Shown in pieces: positions 10,001-18,102 of a stretch of DNA of 33,836 nucleotides; within the stretch, counting starts at the first letter, position 1; each line of letters opens with the position of its first letter. The DNA is from Planctomycetota bacterium (GTDB lineage Bacteria; Planctomycetota; Planctomycetia; Planctomycetales; Planctomycetaceae): assembly GCA_017859815.1 (NCBI GenBank), contig JAFMMM010000014.1:1-33836 (forward strand). The letters are read 5' to 3'. Under the pieces are notes generated by a model, which did not search any database, had not been told where the DNA came from, and worked only from the letters and a program-made list of their open reading frames with translations. The translations under genes were made by a program, and so were the position numbers.

Positions 10001-10420
10001 TGCCAGTGCACTGCTGAGCGTAACGGACGGACCAGCCTTGTCCTGGGCAGCGAGCAATTCGTCAATGGCTTCCTGATAGCGTCGACCCAGCATGTGTTCC
10101 CATGCTGAATACGAGATTCGACCACTCTCCCGCTCTGTCTGCTCAAGGTGACGAATTATCTGAAAGCGATACACCGCGTACAGGAAAAACAGGGTGCGAA
10201 CGCGGCGGTAAAGATTGGGACATCTTCTGCGAAATTTCTCCAGTTCAGCGCACTCAGCAAGCAGCTCTTCAGGATTCATCGAACCACAAATGGCATCCAG
10301 AGATTGATTTCTGATCTCCGTGACGTCCGATTCGATTATTCGAAGAAGCTGGCCCATAGCGCCCGACGTTCTATTCTGAAAAAGGTGCTGCTCGATTCTC
10401 TGCGAAGAAAACCGGGTCAC
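7055..10420 (-). CDS. Fusion of an N-terminal FKP/fucokinase-type GHMP kinase-like region and a C-terminal UDP-sugar pyrophosphorylase-like domain
   Basis: [53 protein letters not shown] and [25 protein letters not shown] resemble the FKP kinase half. [25 protein letters not shown] resembles the UDPGP nucleotide-binding loop with its lysine. GTG start. Confidence 0.75.
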   Translation of the reverse strand: [1121 protein letters not shown]

Positions 10421-11262
10421 GCTGTTTTTGCGGCCAGCAGAGCGATCATCTCTCCCAGCACGTAATCGCGGTCCTGTCCACCCAGTGAGATCGCAAGTTG
10501 TGCCAGCAGAAGCCCATACTTCTGGCCGATGTTGCAGCGGGTTCCATCAAGGATGCTTGCCAGACACCGCTCAGACTGGCACAGCGCATTCAGGGCATCA
10601 GTCAGGTTGAACCCGCTGTCGTCAGATTCATCGCGACTTCGTCTCAGCTGATCCAGCACGGATGGAGTCAGCACATGCATGCCAAAAAAACACAGGTAAT
10701 GCCCCGCTCTTTGACCTGCAACAACAAGCTGCTGTTCAGCAATGGTTGGCGTGGGTTTTTCGATAATTCCCGTTAACTCATACAAGTTGGTTTCTCTGGC
10801 CACCGGCATCCCGCTGATCGTGCCAAAGTTCCCGATCTCATTTTCCCGAGTCGACTGAACCGCGGACGCACAGCAGTTGTGCTGTTCGGCAACATCGATC
10901 AATTGCCGCGCACAGGGACGGTTTGATGCTGTGAGATAGAGATGGTCTGAAACAAGATGCAGGAAAGACTCCCTCGCCAAAAATTCTTCCGCCCGCAATA
11001 TCGCGTCACCATATCCCCGTGGTTCGTGCTGCTCGATGATGGTCAGATCAGTGAAAGCACTGCCGGCCGCCGCGACAAACGAGTCCCGCATGCCCGGACA
11101 TATCACCAGAGCGACCTCGTCGATGCCGGAATCCCGAATCTGTTCCAGCGTCATTTGCAGCGCAGTCCGCACCAATCCATCACCGCCGACAACCGTTTGT
11201 AGTGGCAATTGCGAATGATGTTCGCCGGCGGCCGTGATCACCGCTTTTCGAATTTTGCTCAT
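10417..11262 (-). CDS. GalU-like nucleotidyltransferase-fold protein with a degenerate active-site loop
   Basis: KAVITAAGEHHSQLP, EQHEPRGYGDAILRAEEFL, NFGTISG, GIIEKPTPTIAEQQLVVAGQRAGHYLCFFGMHVLTPSVLDQL and FNLTDAL are GalU-like, but the GxGTR motif is absent. Overlaps the next gene by GTGA. Start MSKIRK at 11262. Confidence 0.78.
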   Translation of the reverse strand: MSKIRKAVITAAGEHHSQLPLQTVVGGDGLVRTALQMTLEQIRDSGIDEVALVICPGMRDSFVAAAGSAFTDLTIIEQHEPRGYGDAILRAEEFLARESFLHLVSDHLYLTASNRPCARQLIDVAEQHNCCASAVQSTRENEIGNFGTISGMPVARETNLYELTGIIEKPTPTIAEQQLVVAGQRAGHYLCFFGMHVLTPSVLDQLRRSRDESDDSGFNLTDALNALCQSERCLASILDGTRCNIGQKYGLLLAQLAISLGGQDRDYVLGEMIALLAAKTA

Positions 11263-11472
11263 TGTGAATTCATCTGGTTGCGGACCAGTTGCTGACGAGG
11301 GAATTCCCACGACTCTTATCACTAATATACAACCGTTCGACGAGTCCGCTGAATTCTCCAGAACAAATAGCCGTGATATGCGGGAAAACAACTCCGAAAA
11401 ACACCGGGGAGAGCCGTCAGATTCTGCGAAAGCTCTCAAGACGATCCGGTCGGAAAAGATGTCAAAACAGAA

Positions 11473-12969
11473 CTAATCGCCACAGTACACACCATGCAGA
11501 TCGCTGAGATATTCGCTGGCACGCTCAAGATGCAGGTCCAGCTTTTCACCCATCCGATCACACTGTTTGACCATCAACGACATCCGCGGATTCGAAGCAA
11601 AGAAATCCCGATTATTGTTGATAAACCGCCAGTACAGAGCGTCCCAGACTGTGCACCAGTCGCCTCGACGGAAACTGCTCATTCGCAGAACATAAGAGGA
11701 ACCACTGATGTAGGGCTTCGTGGTAATTCGTCCTCCATCAGCAAACTGACTCATTCCATAAATGTTCGGAACCATCACCCAGTCGTAGGCATCAATAAAA
11801 AGCTCCATGAACCAGCGATAGACGTCATCCGGGCGAATCTCACAGAGCAGCATGAAATTTCCCAGGATCATCAACCGCTCAATGTGATGACAGTAGGCGT
11901 AGGTGTTCACACGGCGGATGACGGTATCCACAGGTTCAATCCCCGTGGTGGCATCGTAAAACGCTTGCGGAATCGGATGGTTGTGCTCGAAGAAATTCGA
12001 CGAACGCTGCTTGCGACCCTGCTCGCAATACACTCCCCGCATGTACTCCCGCCAACCGGCTACCTGACGAATGAACCCCTCAAGAGAATTCAGGGGCACG
12101 GTATCCGCATATTCGAGAGCTTCCTCAATGACCTGCTTCGGAGAAAGCAGTCCAATGTTCAGCGACGGGGTCAGCACCGAGTGAAACAAAAATGTTTGAT
12201 CGGAATCGATCGCATCTTCATAGGCACCAAAGTCTGCAAACCGATGTCGCAGGAAATCGGACAACATTTGCTGAGCCTGCTGATGGCTGACCGGGTACTG
12301 AATGCCATCTGATTCGCCAGGCGCGCCTGGGAACTCCTCTGAAATCTCCTGCTTCGCTTTCTTCAGGCAGCGCTCTTCAACGGAGCCTGTTGTGCTTTCC
12401 GGAAATTGCACCGCCGGAACCGACAGACCCTTCGGAAGCTTCTTTCTGTTTTCGGGATCAAAGCTCCACTTGCCGCCAACAGGCTTGTCGCCGTCTTCCA
12501 GCAAAACGCCGAGGTCTTTGCGCCGCGCGATATAGAACTTGGTAAAGAACCACTTCTTGCCAGTTGCACTGAGTTCAGCAAACACGGTGTCGGGAGTCAG
12601 AAAATGCGGATCCGGCAGTCGCTCGACAGCGATCTTTTCACGTGTCAGCCCGGCGGTGAGTTTCTTCTCCAGCCAGTCATCGACCGGATCCACATAAATT
12701 GCTTCGTTAATCCCGTGCTGTTTCAGCAAGCTGGCCAGATCTTCTGTCGCCGCGAGCTCGGTCGACCGAAGATGCAGCACCTGAATGCCCTGCTTCTGCA
12801 GGCTCTCTGCGTAAACCAACAGCGAGGCCCGGTGCAGAATCAGTTTCCGAACGTGAAACTGGTATTGGCGAAACAGCAGCGGATCTTCAACCAGGACAGC
12901 GAGATCCGCTCTCTGTAAAGCCGGGTGTTCCGCGAACAGTTGATGTGGAAAAACAAGTCCCGCACGCAT
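11473..12969 (-). CDS. Cryptochrome/photolyase-related protein, FeS-BCP/prokaryotic (6-4) photolyase family
   Basis: LVFPHQLF, YIARRKDLGVLLEDGDKPVGGKWSFDPENRKKLP, GFIRQVAGWREYMRGVY, YAYCHHIERLMILGNFMLL and VPNIYGMSQFADGGRITTKPYISGSSYVLRMSSF are family hallmarks. Start MRAGLVFPHQLF at 12969. Confidence 0.9.
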   Translation of the reverse strand: MRAGLVFPHQLFAEHPALQRADLAVLVEDPLLFRQYQFHVRKLILHRASLLVYAESLQKQGIQVLHLRSTELAATEDLASLLKQHGINEAIYVDPVDDWLEKKLTAGLTREKIAVERLPDPHFLTPDTVFAELSATGKKWFFTKFYIARRKDLGVLLEDGDKPVGGKWSFDPENRKKLPKGLSVPAVQFPESTTGSVEERCLKKAKQEISEEFPGAPGESDGIQYPVSHQQAQQMLSDFLRHRFADFGAYEDAIDSDQTFLFHSVLTPSLNIGLLSPKQVIEEALEYADTVPLNSLEGFIRQVAGWREYMRGVYCEQGRKQRSSNFFEHNHPIPQAFYDATTGIEPVDTVIRRVNTYAYCHHIERLMILGNFMLLCEIRPDDVYRWFMELFIDAYDWVMVPNIYGMSQFADGGRITTKPYISGSSYVLRMSSFRRGDWCTVWDALYWRFINNNRDFFASNPRMSLMVKQCDRMGEKLDLHLERASEYLSDLHGVYCGD

Positions 12970-13082
12970 CGTTGTGCCTCTGGTTGAAAAGGTCGGGCAG
13001 TTTTCGGCAGGACAAAATTCTACCGCATGTCTAAAACCAGCAGGACGCCCGTTTCTTAACCCACTTTTGTTAGTGCCGAACA

Positions 13083-13514
13083 ATGAACCTTTCAAACCCA
13101 AAATCGCCGGCCTGGATGCGGCAAGTCCTGCTTTGCGCAGCGGCCTACAACATTCTCTGGGGAATTTTTGTCATCTTTTGGCCAGTCTTGCCGTTTCGGC
13201 TGATGGGTTCGCCCGAGCCAGTGTATCCCGGACTCGTCCAGTGCATTGGAATGATCGTTGGCGTCTACGGCGTTGGTTACGCTGCCGCAGCAAGTCAGCC
13301 CGCTGTGCATTGGCCTGTCGTACTGGTTGGTCTACTCGGAAAAATCTTTGGCCCGATCGGATTTGTCTGGACAGCCCTGCAGGGACAGTTCCCGTGGTCG
13401 GCAGGATGGACCATCCTCACCAACGACCTGATGTGGTGGATTCCCTTCACGTTGATCCTGCTTCACGCCAGAGAGCAGCACCAGCTGTCGGCGAGTACGT
13501 CACAAGGACCCTGA
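13083..13514 (+). CDS. Small multi-pass membrane protein
   Basis: 143 aa with about four hydrophobic segments (VLLCAAAYNILWGIFVIFW, VQCIGMIVGVYGVGYAAA, VVLVGLLGKIFGPIGFVW, DLMWWIPFTLILL). Divergent from the photolyase-like gene. Confidence 0.7.
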   Translation: MNLSNPKSPAWMRQVLLCAAAYNILWGIFVIFWPVLPFRLMGSPEPVYPGLVQCIGMIVGVYGVGYAAAASQPAVHWPVVLVGLLGKIFGPIGFVWTALQGQFPWSAGWTILTNDLMWWIPFTLILLHAREQHQLSASTSQGP

Positions 13515-13583
13515 AAACGCAGGCTTTCCGGCAAATCTGATCGGGTTTGCTGGCCTCTGGCCGAGTCTGAACGTGGTTTGAAC

Positions 13584-15899
13584 TCACCGAGGCCGCGACT
13601 CGTCTTCCTGATTTGGCCAGTTGAGGTGACGGTGCAGGAAATCGTAGGTTCCCTGGCCATTAATTGTGTGCGGACCGACGAACCACTCGATTTCGGTTTT
13701 TTCACCCAAACCCAGGCGGGCTGCGTAGAGATGCCGTACCTTGGCGTATTCGTAGGCCACCCAGTCGTCTTCGCCGACACCATCAAAGTGGCCGCGTTCC
13801 ACCATGAATGGACGAGGACAGATCAGAGCAGCCATTTCCGCATAGTTAAATGTGCTGCCAAGGTCCCACTCGAAGATTTCGTATTCGCCGGTCCAGACAT
13901 AGCTGAAACCATGACGTGTGGTTGCATTCTTCAGCACCCATTCATTGAAGTCGGCAGAGCAGATCGACAGGCAGTAGTCCGTCACAAGGGCCGGGATCCG
14001 CATCGCTGATTTTCCACCGTAACTGAGTCCGTAGAATGCAATTCTACTCTGATCCACGAACGGTTGAGTCTTCAGCCAGTTCACGATTTGCTGATGCTGC
14101 GGGACAATCAGGCTGAACAGGGTCTTGCCGAGCGGCTGGGCCTTTCGCTGCAGTGTGCGAAAACGATCGGTAAAAATATATGGGTTCTGAGGACAGAAAG
14201 TGATGAAACCCCGTTCGCAGAGCTTGGCGGCAAAATCATGGTAGGCTTGATGATCGTGCAGGAAACAGTCTGTTGGTCGCCCTTCCAGACCGTGCTGACA
14301 GACAACCACCGGCCGCTGTTCCCCCGGTTTTAGATCCTTTGGAAGCAGCAGAACTCCATAGGCAAAAACGTCTTCAAAAACGTCCAGCACGACTTCATGT
14401 CCTGTCCACGCTGTCGTTTCCCAGCTCTTTCGGGATCTGGCGGCAGCAGGAAGCAATTCTTCGCTGAACTCACCAATCACAGACTTGCGAAAGATTGTTC
14501 GGTAGTCTTCCACCGACTGTTCATAAGCCTCCACGGAATCTGTTTTCAGTTCCTTCATGAACTCTTTTCGAACAAAAGAACTTTCGCGTAACAAACTTTG
14601 TGTGTGTCGATCAATCTGGCGGATGAGTTGCTGTTCCCGATGCTTTGCTGATTCCTCGGTATTGCGATTCACCTGCAGCTTCAACAACGGCTGGATCGGA
14701 ACGGCCTCATCAGTCGCCATCAAAGCGCGACCGAACACCCGCACGATTTCCGATGCTGACTGCTGGGCGGGATCCAGCAGAATCGCTGATGACGAGTTTG
14801 CACCGGCAAGTTGCTGAAGTCTCTGAAACTCACTCTGCACAGCGTCCGCTGCGGGTGATTTTAAGACGGCCGGTGCACCGCCATTTCCAGCAAACGATAC
14901 CTCCGGGCCGGTCTGCGGATTGATGAACAGTTTTCGCGGCATTACCAGAGCCGCTGCCTCCGCCGCGCCTGCAAAGTTCAGCAGCCCAAAAAAGTTCCTG
15001 TCTATCGGCTCTTGCCAACTGCCTTCACGGGGACCGAAGAAACCACTGACCATCGCTGCATCAATTCGTTCATCAACAGCTGCGGCGTAAAGTGATTCAA
15101 GACCACCTTCTCCGTAGCCTGTAATCCCACATGGAAGGCCGGGGAATTCTCTTGTCACCCAATCAACGATGCCGAGGATTCCCTGGATTTCATAACCGGC
15201 CAGAGTTCGACCCAATTCAAACGCCGTACGATGCAGGTACTCCCGATGGGTCAGATCCGCTCGATTCAGACGTTTTTCTCTATCTCGACTGATGGTTGTT
15301 GGAATGACAACTGCGCAGCCAAGTTCCGCAAGATGCCTTGCTGTTTGCTGATCCTCTGGAAGGTTGTCGCCGATTCCGCTCAGGTCTTCAGGTGTCTGCC
15401 CGGCATCCGGTACAACGATCACCGCAGCTCGAATCATGCCGCGAGGCTTCAGCAGCAATCCCTCCATCTGAATGGACGGCAGGCCGGAACCCTGTGGAGA
15501 CGGATCATTCAATACCGGCCAGCGGATTGCAGCGATGTCCAGACGTTCGTTCTCTGCGACGACTCCCTGCTCGCCGAAAGCGATTACGACCTCCGGGCTG
15601 GCGAATTCTGCTCGCTCGTCCCGGATACCCAGTGCTTCACGCAGTTGTTCTCGCAGTTTCGCCGCTGACTCGGCTGTGAGTGGCCTGGGATTGAGGCGTT
15701 GCTCAGAAACCTGCCGAATCTGGTTCAACAGAAACCGATCCAGTCCGTCAACCATGTCGGAGGCCAGATCACCTTCGTGCTGCAATGGCTGAGTTCCGAC
15801 TGGTGCTGGAACAGACTGAGCAAAACTGTTGACCTGGAAACTACACGCACAGAGCAGGAAAAAACATTGGAAGTGAAGTCCGAGACGCATTTGACTCAC
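13584..15899 (-). CDS. Secreted tandem alpha/beta-hydrolase (dienelactone hydrolase/acetyl xylan esterase-like)
   Basis: N-terminal signal-like MSQMRLGLHFQCFFLLCACSFQVNSFAQ. Two hydrolase-like regions, with GITGYGEGG in the first and AFYGLSYGGKSA in the second. Confidence 0.8.
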   Translation of the reverse strand: MSQMRLGLHFQCFFLLCACSFQVNSFAQSVPAPVGTQPLQHEGDLASDMVDGLDRFLLNQIRQVSEQRLNPRPLTAESAAKLREQLREALGIRDERAEFASPEVVIAFGEQGVVAENERLDIAAIRWPVLNDPSPQGSGLPSIQMEGLLLKPRGMIRAAVIVVPDAGQTPEDLSGIGDNLPEDQQTARHLAELGCAVVIPTTISRDREKRLNRADLTHREYLHRTAFELGRTLAGYEIQGILGIVDWVTREFPGLPCGITGYGEGGLESLYAAAVDERIDAAMVSGFFGPREGSWQEPIDRNFFGLLNFAGAAEAAALVMPRKLFINPQTGPEVSFAGNGGAPAVLKSPAADAVQSEFQRLQQLAGANSSSAILLDPAQQSASEIVRVFGRALMATDEAVPIQPLLKLQVNRNTEESAKHREQQLIRQIDRHTQSLLRESSFVRKEFMKELKTDSVEAYEQSVEDYRTIFRKSVIGEFSEELLPAAARSRKSWETTAWTGHEVVLDVFEDVFAYGVLLLPKDLKPGEQRPVVVCQHGLEGRPTDCFLHDHQAYHDFAAKLCERGFITFCPQNPYIFTDRFRTLQRKAQPLGKTLFSLIVPQHQQIVNWLKTQPFVDQSRIAFYGLSYGGKSAMRIPALVTDYCLSICSADFNEWVLKNATTRHGFSYVWTGEYEIFEWDLGSTFNYAEMAALICPRPFMVERGHFDGVGEDDWVAYEYAKVRHLYAARLGLGEKTEIEWFVGPHTINGQGTYDFLHRHLNWPNQEDESRPR

Positions 15900-16127
15900 C
15901 CTCTACTGAATGTGACCACCGCTGTGGAATCTGCCCTCGGGGTTCCATGCACCCTTCGGTAGCAATACCGAAGCTTATCCAACTCTCGGCAGGTGGTCGA
16001 ACATCAGTACCGTTCTTACGAAGTTGTGATCCCTGACTACTCGTCAACGGTCGCGTGCATTAGACTCCCCGGTTGCCTTCGGATCGGCAGCAAGTTCCGT
16101 CATTGTCTGTCTGATCCGTAAGCGAAT

Positions 16128-16213
16128 GGCCAGGTGGCGAAATTGGCAGACGCACGGGACTTAAAATCCCGGGTCTCGGAAGAGACGTACGGGTTCGACC
16201 CCCGTCCTGGCTA
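16128..16213 (+). tRNA. tRNA-Leu (anticodon TAA)
   Basis: GGCCAGG/CCTGGCT acceptor stem with terminal G.U, D-arm GCGAAATTGGCAGACGC, anticodon arm CGGGACTTAAAATCCCG, long variable arm GTCTCGGAAGAGAC, T-arm ACGGGTTCGACCCCCGT, discriminator A. No encoded CCA. Confidence 0.95.
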
Positions 16214-16621
16214 ATTCCTGAAAGCAAACAGGATGTTCCCGATTGGTTGCTCCAGTCCAGAAACTGGTGCCCGGCACCGCAGGAAATCCCCACCACCTCA
16301 CTGCTGTTGAGGCATAGTGCAGCTTTCGCCGCAGATTTCGTTTTGCTGATACCCGGCCCCACGAAATAACCTTGATGCCGGATACTGCCGGTCCTGCCGG
16401 ATTTCGATGGATTGCAACCAATAAATCCCTGCTCCTGCGATTTGCCACGTTGTTCAGCGAAGCCTGTGATTTGCAGATTCATCTGAACCAATATCTGGTC
16501 ATTCAGTTCCATCAACAGTGCTTCGATGCACAGTGATGTTGTTTTTCGTATCCTGCAGCGACAGCATTTTTCCAGCTCGCTCAACAGTCATCGACTCATC
16601 CACTGTGGAGTTAAAACCAAC

Positions 16622-17728
16622 ATGAGACTTGTTCTTTTCCTCGCCCCACTGATGCTTGTTTTCGGCTGCTCGAAATCAGAAAACCCATCCGCTGTTTCGG
16701 CATCGCAGAACTCTACCCCTGCCGGACCGACCGCCGCAGAGCTGGATGCCATCAGTGCGATCGAAGCTGCACAGGCCAAAGTCAGCAAGACCCCCAATGG
16801 ATTCGCCACTTCCGTCGACTTTCGTGGTACAGAATTCACAGATGAACTACTGTCCAGTCTGGGATCACTGACTAAAGCAACAGCCGTCAATTTCGCAGAG
16901 ACTTCCCTGAATGATGAACAGCTGGAAAAACTGGTTCAGGCTGGCAGCAGCCTGAATAATTTTGACCTGCGCGGATGCGCGATCAGCGACAGTGGCCTGA
17001 AGACTCTGGCCAGTTTGACCAATGTGCGAGCCATTCGGCTGTCCGGAAAAAATGGTCAAACGACCGTCAGTGACGACGGTCTGGCACACTTGTCAGAATT
17101 GAAGTCCCTGAAACTCCTGGCTCTCGATGATTTGTGGATTGGAACCCCCGGGATTGCTCACCTGATTGATCTTGCGAGTCTGACCGAACTGTATCTTGCC
17201 GGAACCCTTATTGATGACGAATCTATTGCTCTGGTGGCAAAGCTGCCAAACCTTCAAAAACTGCGACTGGCCCGAACATCGGTTGGTGACACCGCTTTGG
17301 AAGCACTGACCGCCTGCGGAAATCTTCAGGAACTGGATCTCAGCGAAGATTCACTGCTGACCGATGTGGGAATGGCCTCGCTTGGCAGGATTACATCGCT
17401 GAAAAAACTGAATTTGTGGCGTGTACAGATTACCGATACGGGTGCACTGGCGCTCGCGCCTCTGTCCGGCCTCAACTGGCTTAACCTCGACAACACCAAG
17501 TTGTCGGATGAAGGACTTCCTGCTCTCGCTAACATGAATCAACTGACATTTCTGCATCTGGGCTCGACACAGATCACCGAACAGGGAGCTTCGGCTCTGT
17601 TTCATCTGAAGACACTGGCTGACCTGAAGATTACTCGAACCGCTATGGGCGCATCTGCTGATGCCCTTGCAAAGCTGACAGCTGAACTTCCAGACACTGC
17701 GATTCAAACTGAATATGAAGGTGAGTGA
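16622..17728 (+). CDS. Leucine-rich-repeat lipoprotein
   Basis: MRLVLFLAPLMLVFGCSKSE lipobox, then about 10 LRR-like repeats (L..L..L.L..T.I.D.gL..L). ORF is open to 16526, but the ATG at 16622 gives a proper lipoprotein signal. Confidence 0.88.
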   Translation: MRLVLFLAPLMLVFGCSKSENPSAVSASQNSTPAGPTAAELDAISAIEAAQAKVSKTPNGFATSVDFRGTEFTDELLSSLGSLTKATAVNFAETSLNDEQLEKLVQAGSSLNNFDLRGCAISDSGLKTLASLTNVRAIRLSGKNGQTTVSDDGLAHLSELKSLKLLALDDLWIGTPGIAHLIDLASLTELYLAGTLIDDESIALVAKLPNLQKLRLARTSVGDTALEALTACGNLQELDLSEDSLLTDVGMASLGRITSLKKLNLWRVQITDTGALALAPLSGLNWLNLDNTKLSDEGLPALANMNQLTFLHLGSTQITEQGASALFHLKTLADLKITRTAMGASADALAKLTAELPDTAIQTEYEGE

Positions 17729-18034
17729 GTGCTGCTGGACTTCGTTGACCCAAATCCGGTTCGGTGTTGAAAACCTGTGGCTTTCTGCTTTGGATTCATC
17801 GGGAGCCTTCAACACGATTGGCTATTCCTGCCAGATGTGGTGGACATACCAGGAAACTTCTCCGCCTGCTGTACCTTGGAAATCCGCCAAATTTACGGCA
17901 CTTTTCAACGCCTAAATAGAAGTCGTAAGCTGCTCAAATCAAAAGACTTACGGTGAGTAAAAGAGAACTTTTCAACAAATCTCTTCGCTTCTAAATACTG
18001 CTGTTTCTACAAGATTTTCATTTTAGTTTTGAAC

Positions 18035-18072
18035 AAAAAAAAAGACCCCGAATCAGCAATTGATCCGGGGTC
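18035..18072 (-). terminator. Intrinsic terminator for the Gfo/Idh/MocA gene
   Basis: Minus strand GACCCCGGATCA-ATTGC-TGATTCGGGGTC (12-bp stem) followed by nine T, 30 nt past the stop of the 18103-19428 gene. Confidence 0.92.
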
Positions 18073-18102
18073 CCGTTTGTGTAATCGCAACCATTCAGGA
18101 AA

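Noticed and set aside
16128-16213. tRNA-Leu as a possible integration site for a mobile element
   Set aside because: No integrase, no repeated tRNA 3' end and no phage or plasmid genes nearby.
16060-16584. Minus-strand ORF of 174 aa spanning the tRNA-Leu gene
   Set aside because: It is antisense across a clear tRNA and has no recognisable domain. Treated as spurious.
17915-17965. Short inverted repeat CGTAAG...CTTACG after the LRR gene
   Set aside because: Only 6 bp with a long loop and no T-run. Too weak to call a terminator or regulatory element.
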